Of a DNA stretch of 64,000 nt, positions 7,669 through 17,231 are shown piece by piece. The DNA is from Calothrix sp. PCC 7507. Lineage in GTDB: Bacteria; Cyanobacteriota; Cyanobacteriia; Cyanobacteriales; Nostocaceae. The translations under genes and the position numbers were made by a program. The stretch is from the NCBI RefSeq assembly GCF_000316575.1, contig NC_019682.1, forward strand, positions 6,683,501 through 6,747,500. Direction: 5' to 3'. How positions within the stretch are numbered: the first letter of the stretch is position 1; each line of letters starts with the position of its first letter. The notes under the pieces are model-generated. The model did no database searches and had not been told where the DNA came from. It saw nothing but the letters and a program-made list of their open reading frames with translations.

Positions 7669-8104
7669 ACAAATTACTTACCAAAATCAGTTACTCGCTT
7701 TAATAGTTTCCCAGAAATTTGATAAACCAGGAATTCACTTCTTCACACCTAATGAACTTTCCCAACAGTTAGCCTACATGCGTCATCCAGTGGGGAAAGT
7801 CATTCAACCCCACGTCCACAATCCTGTAATTCGGGAAGTGCAATATACCCAAGAGGTCTTATTTATTAAAAAAGGCAAGTTGCGTGTAGACTTCTACAAT
7901 AACGAGCAGAAGTATCTAGAAAGCCGTATTTTAGAAGCAGGTGATGTCATCCTTTTAGTTACTGGGGGTCATGGCTTTGAAGTAATAGAAGAAATTGAAA
8001 TGATTGAAGTCAAACAAGGCCCTTACGTGGGGGAACAGGACAAAACTAGATTTGTTGGTATTACCACAGCGCAAGCAAAAATTGTAGAATTTGTGCAGCC
8101 ATAA
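7661..8104 (+). CDS. Cupin-fold protein of the sugar cluster
   Basis: A 147-residue single-domain cupin-like protein. IQPHVHNPVIREVQYTQEVLFIKKGKLRVDFY and AGDVILLVTGGHGFEVIEE correspond to cupin motifs 1 and 2, with metal-ligand candidates H-V-H, E and H. Small cupins of this type often lie beside nucleotide-sugar aminotransferases, where some act as sugar isomerases and others have unknown roles. It sits between a GT2 and a DegT-type aminotransferase with 8-bp and 0-bp spacing. This supports a role in making the aminosugar, but no specific reaction can be assigned. Confidence 0.75.
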   Translation: MIEQITYQNQLLALIVSQKFDKPGIHFFTPNELSQQLAYMRHPVGKVIQPHVHNPVIREVQYTQEVLFIKKGKLRVDFYNNEQKYLESRILEAGDVILLVTGGHGFEVIEEIEMIEVKQGPYVGEQDKTRFVGITTAQAKIVEFVQP

Positions 8105-9220
8105 ATGAACCCAATTCCTGTTAACGAGCCATTATTAGATGGCAACGAAAAAAAATATCTCATACAGTGTATTGATACTGGCTGGATTTCCTCAGAAGGC
8201 CCTTTCGTCAAGCAGCTAGAAGAAGAATTTGCTGCTCGTGTCGGGCGCAAATATGGCATAGCCGTCAGCAACGGTTCTGTTGCTCTTGATGCTGCTGTTG
8301 CTGCGCTGGATATTTCCCACGGTGATGAGGTAATTTTGCCGACATTCACCATTATTTCCTGTGCTGCTGCTATAGTCCGTGCTGGCGCTGTCCCTGTAGT
8401 TGTAGATTCAGATCCAGTCACTTGGAATATGGATGTCAGCCAGGTTGAGGCGAAAATTACCCCCCGGACAAAAGCCATCATGGTTGTTCACATCTACGGC
8501 TTGCCAGTGGATATGGACTCTGTGCTAAATTTGGCTGATAAATATGGATTATATGTCATCGAAGATGCTGCCGAGATGCATGGGCAGACCTATAAAAACC
8601 GTCCTTGCGGTAGCTTTGGCGATATCAGCACCTTTAGCTTTTACCCCAATAAACACATCACTACAGGTGAAGGGGGAATAATTGTTACAGACAATCCCCA
8701 GTTAGCTGCACGCTGTCAATCTTTGCGTAACCTCTGCTTCCAGCCCCAAAAGCGATTTATCCATGAAGAATTGGGGTGGAATATGCGGATGAGCAACCTA
8801 CAAGCAGCCCTGGGTGTGGCTCAATTAGAACGCTTAGATGAGTTTGTTAACCGCAAACATTGGATAGGTCAGCGTTACACTGAGTTATTAGCAGACACAC
8901 CAGGTATTCAGTTACCATTAGCCAAGACTGACTACGCAGAAAACATTTATTGGGTTTACGGCATTGTATTGAAGGATGAAGTTCCCTTTGATGCTGAAGT
9001 CGCAATGAGAAGACTAGCCGATTTAAAGATTGGAACTCGTCCTTTCTTCTGGTGTATGCATGAGCAACCTGTGTTTCGGAAGATGGGATTATTTGAGGAT
9101 GCATCCTATCCAGTCGCGGAAAAGTTAGCCCGTCGTGGGTTTTATGTTCCTAGTGGACTGGCGTTAACTGAAGAACAGATTGAGCAGGTTGCTGGTACTT
9201 TGCGGGAGGTTTTGCAATGA
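8105..9220 (+). CDS. DegT/DnrJ/EryC1/StrS aminotransferase, perosamine-synthase-like
   Basis: A 371-residue PLP enzyme of the sugar aminotransferase family. The N-terminus PLLDGNEKKYLIQCIDTGWISSEG resembles GDP-perosamine synthases. Also visible are the PLP-phosphate site SNGSVALDAAV, the VIEDAAEMHGQ aspartate, and the Schiff-base lysine K183 in FYPNKHITTGEGG. It probably converts a 4-keto-6-deoxy sugar nucleotide to the 4-amino sugar using glutamate. The GDP-mannose dehydratase expected upstream is not in this window. It overlaps the next gene by 4 bp (ATGA). The family is certain and the exact substrate is inferred. Confidence 0.88.
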   Translation: MNPIPVNEPLLDGNEKKYLIQCIDTGWISSEGPFVKQLEEEFAARVGRKYGIAVSNGSVALDAAVAALDISHGDEVILPTFTIISCAAAIVRAGAVPVVVDSDPVTWNMDVSQVEAKITPRTKAIMVVHIYGLPVDMDSVLNLADKYGLYVIEDAAEMHGQTYKNRPCGSFGDISTFSFYPNKHITTGEGGIIVTDNPQLAARCQSLRNLCFQPQKRFIHEELGWNMRMSNLQAALGVAQLERLDEFVNRKHWIGQRYTELLADTPGIQLPLAKTDYAENIYWVYGIVLKDEVPFDAEVAMRRLADLKIGTRPFFWCMHEQPVFRKMGLFEDASYPVAEKLARRGFYVPSGLALTEEQIEQVAGTLREVLQ

Positions 9221-9996
9221 GTGTTTTTGGTAATTATGCCCGTTACTATGACCTACTCTACCGAGACAAAGATTATGTAGGAGAAGCTCAATTTATTCAT
9301 CAGTTAATTCAAACCCATGCACCTAATGCACAGAACATCCTTGAGCTAGGCTGTGGTACAGGTAATCATGCAGTTTTACTAGCCAAAGAAGGATACAAAA
9401 TTCACGGTGTAGATTTTAGTCAGGAGATGCTGGATAAAGCTGAAAGTCGCCTCTCCCAACTTCCTCCAGACTTAACATCTAGACTGAATTTTTCTCAAGG
9501 AGATATCCGCCAAGTAAGACTGAATCAGACATTTGATGTTGTTATATCCCTATTTCATGTCATTAGCTACCAAACAACCAATGAAGATTTACTAGCAGCT
9601 TTTGCAACTGTTAAAGAACATTTAAAGCCTGGCGGTATTTTTATCTTTGATGTTTGGTACGGACCAGCAGTATTGACTGAACGTCCTACAGTCAGAGTGA
9701 AACGTTTGGAAGATGAGGAAATACTCGTTACCAGAATTGCCGAGCCAGTAATGCATCCTAATGAAAATTTAGTAGATGTCAATTACCAAGTCTTCATTAA
9801 AAACAAAGCTAGTGGTGTTGTGGAAGATTTGCAGGAAACACACCAAATGCGCTATTTATTTAAGCCTGAAATAGAGTTTCTATGCGATACTTTTCAGCTT
9901 CTACCTATAGAAAGCTATGAATGGATGACAAAACAGAAAGCTAGTTTGGAAACTTGGAGCGTTTGTTTTGTTTTTCATAAAACATTCGATCAATAG
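9217..9996 (+). CDS. Class I SAM-dependent methyltransferase
   Basis: A 259-residue protein. The N-terminal motif GNYARYYDLLYRDKDY is typical of a subgroup of sugar-cluster methyltransferases. Motif I is ILELGCGTGNHAVLLAKEG (about residues 42-60), with acidic GVDFSQEML following and LKPGGIFIFDVWYGP later. It likely methylates a sugar or an amino group on the aminosugar made by the preceding enzyme, to which it is coupled by a 4-bp overlap. This is similar to N,N-dimethylation of 4-amino sugars, but that assignment is inference. Confidence 0.85.
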   Translation: MSVFGNYARYYDLLYRDKDYVGEAQFIHQLIQTHAPNAQNILELGCGTGNHAVLLAKEGYKIHGVDFSQEMLDKAESRLSQLPPDLTSRLNFSQGDIRQVRLNQTFDVVISLFHVISYQTTNEDLLAAFATVKEHLKPGGIFIFDVWYGPAVLTERPTVRVKRLEDEEILVTRIAEPVMHPNENLVDVNYQVFIKNKASGVVEDLQETHQMRYLFKPEIEFLCDTFQLLPIESYEWMTKQKASLETWSVCFVFHKTFDQ

Positions 9997-10012
9997 TACA
10001 GATATAAAAAAT

Positions 10013-11299
10013 ATGGAACAGCAAAAATGGATTGGTATTTTTCAGGCAGAATGGCCTGTGCAATGCCACACAATAAACAGTTGTATCATGTTAGCAGAAC
10101 AAGGATTCTGCGTTGACTTATTTTTGTATAATACGCCAGTATTTATCGAACTTGCTCAAACAAAAAAAATAACGAATATTAACATCCACGATTTATCTAA
10201 GTATCCTAATAATTTGATTGCCAGAAAAAACTTATTTTCCAGGATAATTCATGGTATCTCTTGGCGCTGGCAAATAATTTTAAATAAAATTCATGAGATA
10301 TATCTGCTTAAATATAAGGATGCTAATGATAAAATTTTGTATTTTTTTATTCCTGATGATATTACCCAACAAGTTTATAGCATCATAGGAGAAAAATATT
10401 ATCAATGTTTGATAGGCGTTGAAAAGCTGGGACTTGTATGGGCTGGTAGCATTGGTAATAAAAGAAATATACCATATGCTTATCATAGTCTTGAACTGTA
10501 CACCAAAGACCATCCTATATATAATAAATCCTTAAAAAATAAGATACTCAAGAAGGCAGAAGAGAAATATCATCAACAAAGTAATTTTACGATTATTCAA
10601 GATCCTCAAAGAGCAGAGATATTACTTCAAGATAATGGAGTAAGTAAAACTACGATTGCTTATCTTCCCATTTCATTGCTAGGAGGCATTTATCAAGGTA
10701 AATCAGATGAATTCAAGCATAAATTAAATAATATAAAAAACTCAATATCTATACTTCAATTTGGTCAAATTGCTAGGTTCGGACTTGAATTAGCTCAAGT
10801 AGCTCAAGAGTTTCCTCCCGAATGGAAATTAATTATTCATGACGGTTTGGCAATTAGTCAATGGAATGATAACGAGCTAGTTAAAAAGATTCAGACAATA
10901 GATGTCGATAGACGAATTAAACTTTCTTTAGATAAATTAGAAGCACAACAAATAAAACAACTTGTTGCTTCTACACATATAGGTCTAGTTTTATATTATA
11001 ATTCATGTAAAAATGATGCTTTAACTATATTTGCCTCTGAAAAATTAGCTCTATATCTTCAATGCGGTGTCCCGATTATTGCATTCAATTATCCTGGATA
11101 TGAGATAGTAGAAAAATTCAACTTCGGGGTATTGATTAACTCTATTGAGGATTTACCTAATGCAATTAGAAAAATCATAATTAACTATGATTTATATTCT
11201 GTTAATGCACATAATATTTTTAAAAAGTTTTATAGCTTTGAGGAGAATTTTTTTACAGTTATTAAAGTTATAAACAACCTATCAAATCTTAGGTGTTAA
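10013..11299 (+). CDS. Probable GT-B-fold glycosyltransferase, divergent
   Basis: A protein of about 428 residues, AT-rich compared with its neighbours. The ATG at 10013 (MEQQKWIGIFQAEWP) avoids overlap with the previous gene. An upstream in-frame ATG at 9968 lies inside the methyltransferase. The C-terminal half looks like a GT-B donor domain: SISILQFGQIARFGLELAQ, then ASEKLALYLQCGVPIIAFNYPGYE and NFGVLINSIEDLPNAI. The exact family is not recognised. A role in sugar transfer is inferred from fold resemblance and position. Confidence 0.68.
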   Translation: MEQQKWIGIFQAEWPVQCHTINSCIMLAEQGFCVDLFLYNTPVFIELAQTKKITNINIHDLSKYPNNLIARKNLFSRIIHGISWRWQIILNKIHEIYLLKYKDANDKILYFFIPDDITQQVYSIIGEKYYQCLIGVEKLGLVWAGSIGNKRNIPYAYHSLELYTKDHPIYNKSLKNKILKKAEEKYHQQSNFTIIQDPQRAEILLQDNGVSKTTIAYLPISLLGGIYQGKSDEFKHKLNNIKNSISILQFGQIARFGLELAQVAQEFPPEWKLIIHDGLAISQWNDNELVKKIQTIDVDRRIKLSLDKLEAQQIKQLVASTHIGLVLYYNSCKNDALTIFASEKLALYLQCGVPIIAFNYPGYEIVEKFNFGVLINSIEDLPNAIRKIIINYDLYSVNAHNIFKKFYSFEENFFTVIKVINNLSNLRC

Positions 11300-11341
11300 T
11301 AACAAATCCCATATTTATTTGATAATCAATACTATATTCTT

Positions 11342-12292
11342 ATGACTAGCCTAAATACTCCTGTTGCTTTAATTATTTTCAATCGCCCAGATGTAACACA
11401 GATAGTATTTAACGCTATTCGACAAGCACAACCTAAACAACTATTTGTAATTGCTGATGGTGCTAGATTTCCAGAAGAAGCCGAAAAATGTCAACAAGCC
11501 CGATTTATTATTCAACAAGTAGATTGGGATTGTCAGGTTCTCACCAATTATTCTGATATTAATTTAGGATGCCGTCAAAGAGTATCAAGCGGAATAACTT
11601 GGGTTTTTGAGCAAGTTGAAGAGGCAATTATTTTAGAAGATGATTGTCTGCCACATCCTTCATTTTTTCACTATTGTGAAACCCTGCTGAACTACTACCG
11701 CGACGATGAGCGAGTTATGGCAATTAGCGGCGATAATTTCCAAGACGAACAAAAGAGAACAAAATATAGTTACTACTTTTCAAAATATAATCATTGCTGG
11801 GGATGGGCTTCTTGGCGACGTGCCTGGAAGTATTGGGACTTTAACCCTAAAAAGTGGATAGAGTTTCGTGATGCAGGTTTGATGAAGTTTGTTTGTGATG
11901 ATATTTACGAAGAAAAGTACTGGACGAAAATATTCAATAACGTCTTTTTAGAAGGTAAGCCAAATTCTTGGGCTTATGTATGGACTTTTTCTTGTTGGTC
12001 ACAAAGCGGACTAACAGCACTACCTAATGTAAACTTAGTCTCTAACATCGGGTTTGGTCTTAATGCGACCCACACAAAAGGAGAGATTAAATTTTCTAAT
12101 TTACCCACTAAAGATGTTGGCAATATATATCATCCACCTTTCATCATTCAACATAAAGAAGCTGATATATACACTTTTGATAATGTATTTGGTGGCAAGG
12201 CGATGAAGAAAGCAGACACTTTCTCTGGTAAGCTTCGCATTCATGCATCAAAGACAAAGCGACGAATAAAAAGTTTATTAACTAAATCTTGA
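11342..12292 (+). CDS. GT-A-type glycosyltransferase (HlpA-like)
   Basis: A 316-residue protein. TPVALIIFNRPDVTQIVFNAI at the N-terminus and EEAIILEDDCLPHPSFF (metal-binding DD) match the group often labelled nucleotide-diphospho-sugar transferase or HlpA in cyanobacteria. The KYNHCWGWASWRRAWKYWD motif in the middle is highly characteristic of this group. The acceptor and donor are unknown. It is part of the plus-strand cluster, 42 bp after the previous gene. Confidence 0.82.
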   Translation: MTSLNTPVALIIFNRPDVTQIVFNAIRQAQPKQLFVIADGARFPEEAEKCQQARFIIQQVDWDCQVLTNYSDINLGCRQRVSSGITWVFEQVEEAIILEDDCLPHPSFFHYCETLLNYYRDDERVMAISGDNFQDEQKRTKYSYYFSKYNHCWGWASWRRAWKYWDFNPKKWIEFRDAGLMKFVCDDIYEEKYWTKIFNNVFLEGKPNSWAYVWTFSCWSQSGLTALPNVNLVSNIGFGLNATHTKGEIKFSNLPTKDVGNIYHPPFIIQHKEADIYTFDNVFGGKAMKKADTFSGKLRIHASKTKRRIKSLLTKS

Positions 12293-12356
12293 TACAAGTC
12301 AATCATGTAAACCGCTGCAATAAATTGATTAAAAAATATCCAAAATTATATAATTT

Positions 12357-13274
12357 ATGAATATCAAGAGTCCGCTTACACAATTTAATGATGTCGAGTT
12401 AGTAAGTACCCTATCAGTTAAAAAACTTATTGATGATTGGCAACAAGCATTTCAAATAAAGATTAGCGATGAGCTATATAAACATAGTGAAATTCAACTT
12501 TATCGCTGCAATCAAACAAGACTTCTCTTTTTTCATCCGTTTGATACCGCAGGTTCCGATAAGCTTTATGAGCAACTGGAAAAGTTTGACTGGTATTATA
12601 TGCCGAGGAAGTGGGAACATGATGTCGCTATCGAGGATTTACAAGACTGTAAAAAGGTTTTAGAAGTTGGTTGTGGACAAGGTGCATTCGTAGAACGGTT
12701 ATGCAAACAGATTCAACTTGATGCAGTGGGAATTGAGCTAAATTCAAGTGCTGTAAACTTTGCTTTAAATAAAGGTATTCCAGTAATAAAAACAAATCTT
12801 GACAGTTTTTCAGAACATAAGGCCAGTTATTTTGATGCTGTTTGTACATTTCAAGTATTAGAACACGTATCAGATCCTTTCAGTTTTATTGAATCTATGC
12901 TCAAACTCATTAAACCTGGTGGTAAGTTGATAATTTCTGTCCCAAACTCCGAATCATTTTCTAAATATTCACCAAATAATTTACTGGATCAACCTCCTCA
13001 TCACATGACACGCTGGTGTCAGACAACATTTGATAGTTTAACAACTATATTTCCTCTCAAAGTTGAGAAATTTAGAATTGAACCTTTAGCTAAATATCAT
13101 GTTGAGTGGTATCTCTCAATTCAAATTTATAGACTGTTTAAATTAAAATTAATACGTAGATTGGCACTCCGATCTTCTAATTTTTTTCTTAGACCAATTT
13201 TGAAGAATATTCCTATTTTGCGTAACCCAATTACAGGTCATACTCTCTATGTTGTTTTTACGGTTAAAAGTTAG
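12357..13274 (+). CDS. Class I SAM-dependent methyltransferase
   Basis: A 305-residue protein. Residues 1-95 are an accessory N-terminal region with a YRCNQTRLLFFHP segment reminiscent of a lost zinc ribbon. The Rossmann motif VLEVGCGQGAFVERL begins near residue 101. CTFQVLEHVSDPFSFIESM and LIKPGGKLIISVPNSESF follow, as in the UbiE/ubiG-like fold. It probably methylates a sugar hydroxyl or a glycan end. Terminal methylation can set chain length in ABC-exported glycans, which would fit the Wzt-type ATPase, but this is inference. Confidence 0.82.
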   Translation: MNIKSPLTQFNDVELVSTLSVKKLIDDWQQAFQIKISDELYKHSEIQLYRCNQTRLLFFHPFDTAGSDKLYEQLEKFDWYYMPRKWEHDVAIEDLQDCKKVLEVGCGQGAFVERLCKQIQLDAVGIELNSSAVNFALNKGIPVIKTNLDSFSEHKASYFDAVCTFQVLEHVSDPFSFIESMLKLIKPGGKLIISVPNSESFSKYSPNNLLDQPPHHMTRWCQTTFDSLTTIFPLKVEKFRIEPLAKYHVEWYLSIQIYRLFKLKLIRRLALRSSNFFLRPILKNIPILRNPITGHTLYVVFTVKS

Positions 13275-13304
13275 TTTGTTCCTGATGCCATGTTGCTTTT
13301 TAAC

Positions 13305-14522
13305 ATGAATATTCTCCACATCAACCAATCTGATATTAGTGGTGGAGCAGCGATCGCAGGCTATCGACTTCATGAAGGTTTAATAAAACAAGGTATTGAC
13401 TCAAAACTACTAGTTGGCAATGTTAAAACCGATAGCGATCGCGTTGCGGCTGTTCCTTCTAGAACCTATGTTGATAAGCTTATTTGTCTTGCTACCAGCC
13501 GCATAGGTTTTAACTACGTTGAACAAATTAGCAGCTTTAATATTCTTCAGCATAAATTTTATCAAAATGCAGATGTCTTAAATTTTCACAATCTTCATAG
13601 TACTTACTTTAATTACTTATCTATTCCTAAATTAACAGAAAATAAACCTGCTATTTGGACGCTTCATGATATGTGGAGCTTTACTGGACATTGTGCTTAC
13701 AGCTTTGACTGTATGCGCTGGAAAGTTGGCTGCGGTAAATGTCCTTATCTAGATACCTATCCCAGAATTAAGTATGATAACACCCAACTAGAATGGAAAC
13801 TGAAAGACTGGGTTTACAGTAGATCAAATTTGGCTATAGTCGCTCCTAGCCGTTGGTTAACAGATCAAGCTAAAGCAAGTATGCTCGGTCGTTTCCCCAT
13901 TCATTACATACCTTATGGCATTGATACAACAGCCTATCAACCTTTAGATCCACTTTTGTGTCAAACCCTGTTGGATATTCCCGTAGATAAAAGAGTTCTT
14001 TTATTCGCTGCAGAAAGTCTTAAAGATCAACGGAAAGGAGGCGATTTACTTTTAAAAGCTTTGCAACAGTTACCTCAATCCCTGAAAGCAGAAAGCATCT
14101 TACTAACTTTTGGTAACAGTGCTGAAGCAATTACATCTGAAATCGGAATTCCTACAATCAATTTAGGATATATTAGCAGCGATCGCCTAAAGTCTGTTGC
14201 TTACTGTGCGGCTGATCTGTTTATCTTCCCCACCCGTAACGATAATTTACCGCTTGTATTGCAAGAAAGTATGGCTTGCGGGACACCAATGGTTTCATTC
14301 AAAATTGGTGGAGTTCCTGATTTAGTGCGTCCAGATATCACTGGTTATTTAGCTGCACCAGAAGATGCTGACGATTTTTGCAATGGAATTGTACAGCTAC
14401 TGGAAGATGATAACTTACGCGAGCAAATGAGTCAAAATTGTCGAGCGATCGCCCTGGAAGAATATCCCTTAGAACTGCAAGCAAAACGATACATTGAACT
14501 ATACCAACAGGTGTTGCTCTAG
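13305..14522 (+). CDS. Glycosyltransferase family 4 (WcaC-like)
   Basis: A GT-B enzyme of about 405 residues. The start MNILHINQSDISGGAAIAGYRLH at 13305 is preferred over an in-frame ATG at 13290, because the family begins this way (compare 15844). The N-terminal domain has WTLHDMWSFTGHCAYSFDC and a Cys pair GCGKCPYL. The donor-domain EX7E motif lies in NDNLPLVLQESMACGTPMV. The Cys-rich WTLHDMW block is shared with 15844-17085, so the two are paralogues. Donor and acceptor are unknown. HIP1 octamers occur within the gene. Confidence 0.88.
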   Translation: MNILHINQSDISGGAAIAGYRLHEGLIKQGIDSKLLVGNVKTDSDRVAAVPSRTYVDKLICLATSRIGFNYVEQISSFNILQHKFYQNADVLNFHNLHSTYFNYLSIPKLTENKPAIWTLHDMWSFTGHCAYSFDCMRWKVGCGKCPYLDTYPRIKYDNTQLEWKLKDWVYSRSNLAIVAPSRWLTDQAKASMLGRFPIHYIPYGIDTTAYQPLDPLLCQTLLDIPVDKRVLLFAAESLKDQRKGGDLLLKALQQLPQSLKAESILLTFGNSAEAITSEIGIPTINLGYISSDRLKSVAYCAADLFIFPTRNDNLPLVLQESMACGTPMVSFKIGGVPDLVRPDITGYLAAPEDADDFCNGIVQLLEDDNLREQMSQNCRAIALEEYPLELQAKRYIELYQQVLL

Positions 14523-14603
14523 AACGTGAATGAAAAGAGCGATCGCAGATTTTTGAAATTACTAAATGCTGTTGAATACCTCATATTATAAAAAATATAA
14601 TTT

Positions 14604-15821
14604 GTGAAAACAATTGCTTTATTTGACAATTACCGAGATGGTCATCACTTTACCTATCTCACTTTCTTTAGTAAAACCTTGCTAGAGATGGGTTACTTGG
14701 TAATGGTATTTTGTCAATATCCTGATGAATTAAATAAATGGATTGCTCTCAATTGTCCCGAACATGTGGGACAAATATTTACTTTTAAAGTAACATCTGT
14801 CAAAACGCCCAGTTTTCCCATTATTAGGAGATTTTATCGGACTTTAAATGTGTTGCAACAATGGCAGTATGCAGCAAAAATGATCCAATGGGGTGCATCT
14901 CAAATTGGACATTCTCCCGATTTAGTTTTCTTTGCTTGGCTTGACAATTATCTGAGCCATTATTTAACACATCATATTATCGACTTGATTTTTCCTTATC
15001 AATGGTCTGGACTATATTTTCATCCTACTCATTTACGTACTGGTCAGCTTTTATTACCCATTCTTCGCACTCCTCTGAGCCATTATTCTGTAACTCATTC
15101 TTCTCGATGTTGTGGTATTGCTCTGCTTGATGATGTTGAAGTTCAGAAATTAAAGCAGAAACTTAATAAGCTAGTCATTACCTTTCCGGATTTTACAGAT
15201 GAATCAACACCAGACTCTAACTATATAGTTATTAAACAGATTAAAGAAAAAGCTGGTAATAAAAAAATCATAGGACTGCTTGGTGGATTAACTCAACGTA
15301 AGGGACTATTTACTCTTTTAGAGATTGCTCAAAATTCGATAGAAGAAAATTGGTTTTTTGTTTTTGCGGGACGGCTTTATGAAGATGATTTACAACCCGA
15401 ACAGGTTAGAAAAGTTTGGAATATTATTGAATCCGCGCCGCCCAACTGTTTTTTTCATTTAGAGCGTATTCCTAATGAAACACAGTTTAATGCAGTCATA
15501 GATATCTGCGATATTTTATATGCAGTTTATGAAGATTTTCCTTTTAGCAGCAATATTCTCACAAAAGCAGCAGTTTTTGAAAAGCTAGTGATTGTGAGTG
15601 AGCGTTTTTATATGGGTGAAGTAGTCAAAAAATTTCAGATGGGTATAAGTATTCCGGAGAAAAATATGGATAAGTCTATAGAATCTATACAAATTCTTTG
15701 TCATCATTTAGATACACATAATTATAATCTTAAGCCTGACTTTGAAGGGTATAAATATACTCAGTCTGTGCTGCGACTTCGTGAAGCTTTCAGTCTTTTA
15801 TGTGAGAAAGCTTTTGATTAA
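14604..15821 (+). CDS. Glycosyltransferase, GT4-like
   Basis: A 405-residue protein starting at GTG (KTIALFDNYRDGHHFTYLTFFSK). The DGHHF-containing N-terminus recurs in cyanobacterial GT-B proteins. The donor domain carries KIIGLLGGLTQRKGLFTLLEIA and FFVFAGRLYEDDL. The C-terminal region replaces the usual EX7E with YEDFPFSSNILTKAAVFEK, so the catalytic signature is atypical. It lies between two WcaC-like enzymes in the same direction and is probably cotranscribed. Confidence 0.75.
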   Translation: MKTIALFDNYRDGHHFTYLTFFSKTLLEMGYLVMVFCQYPDELNKWIALNCPEHVGQIFTFKVTSVKTPSFPIIRRFYRTLNVLQQWQYAAKMIQWGASQIGHSPDLVFFAWLDNYLSHYLTHHIIDLIFPYQWSGLYFHPTHLRTGQLLLPILRTPLSHYSVTHSSRCCGIALLDDVEVQKLKQKLNKLVITFPDFTDESTPDSNYIVIKQIKEKAGNKKIIGLLGGLTQRKGLFTLLEIAQNSIEENWFFVFAGRLYEDDLQPEQVRKVWNIIESAPPNCFFHLERIPNETQFNAVIDICDILYAVYEDFPFSSNILTKAAVFEKLVIVSERFYMGEVVKKFQMGISIPEKNMDKSIESIQILCHHLDTHNYNLKPDFEGYKYTQSVLRLREAFSLLCEKAFD

Positions 15822-15843
15822 AAATTTGTTTTATATATAAACA

Positions 15844-17085
15844 ATGAATATTTTACATTTGACACAATCTGAAGGTGGAGGCGCAGGACGTGCTGCAATG
15901 CGCCTCCACTTAGGCTTACTTCAGGCAAGCATAAATTCTACTACATTGGTAACATACAAAGAGTCAGACTTACAGTCGGTTGTCACACCAGCAAAACAAG
16001 TGGGGTTGTATAAAATACTTCAGTCTGAGATATGCAGTGGAATTTTAAAAGAATTTTTTGGTCGTACTACTACTTTTTCTGTCAATGCAACTCCTTCTTT
16101 TTTACTAAACCAAATTGAAAATTTGCGTCCCGATATTATCAATCTTCATTGGATTTCTAGAGAATTTCTGAAGCTTGAAGAACTTCAAAGATTAAAGACT
16201 CCTTTAATATGGACATTGCATGATATGTGGGCATTCACAGGAGGATGCAATTATAGTGGAGACTGCGATCGCTATACTAATACCTGCGGTGCTTGTCCTC
16301 AGCTTGCTAGTTCCAAAGAATCAGATTTAACCCGTTGGGTATGGAACCGCAAAGCCAAAGCCTGGAAAAATTTAAACCTGACTATTGTTAGTCCCAGCAC
16401 TTGGCTTGCAGAACGTGCAAAAGCCAGTTCCCTGTTTAAAGATTTACGAATAGAAGTCATTCCTAACGGTTTGGATACGCAAAAATACCAGCCATTTAGC
16501 CAGCAAGTAGCCCGCGAGGTGCTTAATCTACCACAAGATAAACAACTTGTTCTATTTGGTGCATTGAATGCTAGTCAAGATAAAAGAAAAGGGTTTCAGC
16601 TTTTGCTTCCTGCTTTGCAAAGCTTAAGTCAGACAGGTTGGAGCGATCGCTTAGAGTTAGTAGTTTTTGGCGCATCTGAACCTGAAAATCCACCTGATTT
16701 AGGTTTTAAATGCCACTATCTAGGACAACTCAAGGATAATCTTTCCTTAGCTCTAGCTTACTCATCTGCTGATGTAATGGTAGTACCATCCTATCAAGAA
16801 GCTTTTGGACAGACTGCCTCTGAATCTATGGCTTGTGGTACTCCAGTAGTCGCATTTAACGCGACAGGTTTAAAAGATATTGTTGATCATCAACAAAATG
16901 GCTACTTAGCAAAACCTTATGAGGTTGAGGATTTAGCTCAAGGAATTGTTTGGATTCTAGAAAATACAGAAAGACATCAAAAGTTGCGTTTTTATGCACG
17001 TAAAAAAGCAGAAAAAACATTTTCTTTAGGAATACAAGCAAGTCGTTATTTATCTCTCTACACTGAAATATTAGCTAATAAATAA
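15844..17085 (+). CDS. Glycosyltransferase family 4 (WcaC-like)
   Basis: A 413-residue GT-B protein, paralogous to 13305-14522. MNILHLTQSEGGGAGRAAMRLH opens the acceptor domain. WTLHDMWAFTGGCNYSGDCDR and TCGACPQL supply the shared Cys motif. VLFGALNASQDKRKGFQLL opens the donor domain. The EX7E motif is EAFGQTASE near residue 318, followed by SMACGTPVVAFNATGLKDIV. It is retaining by family. The sugar specificity cannot be read from the sequence. Confidence 0.9.
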   Translation: MNILHLTQSEGGGAGRAAMRLHLGLLQASINSTTLVTYKESDLQSVVTPAKQVGLYKILQSEICSGILKEFFGRTTTFSVNATPSFLLNQIENLRPDIINLHWISREFLKLEELQRLKTPLIWTLHDMWAFTGGCNYSGDCDRYTNTCGACPQLASSKESDLTRWVWNRKAKAWKNLNLTIVSPSTWLAERAKASSLFKDLRIEVIPNGLDTQKYQPFSQQVAREVLNLPQDKQLVLFGALNASQDKRKGFQLLLPALQSLSQTGWSDRLELVVFGASEPENPPDLGFKCHYLGQLKDNLSLALAYSSADVMVVPSYQEAFGQTASESMACGTPVVAFNATGLKDIVDHQQNGYLAKPYEVEDLAQGIVWILENTERHQKLRFYARKKAEKTFSLGIQASRYLSLYTEILANK

Positions 17086-17103
17086 TAAAAATAATAAAAA
17101 CCA

Positions 17104-17158
17104 GTAGGGTGGGCATTGCCCACCAAAACCATGATACGGTGGGCAGTGCCCACCCTAC
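17104..17158. repeat. GTAGGGTGGGCA...CCCACCCTAC palindromic repeat, copy 1
   Basis: A 55-bp unit begins gtagggtgggcattgcccac and ends gtgggcagtgcccaccctac. Each half is itself a palindrome and the two halves are inverted copies. Other copies lie at 22355, 26511 and 42285 with different spacers, so this is a mobile hairpin family of the host genome. Confidence 0.85.
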
Positions 17159-17231
17159 AGATATTAATAAATAATACTAAAGCAATTGAGATATAAAAAA
17201 GAGGTCTAATTTTAATTAGAGATAGAAACCT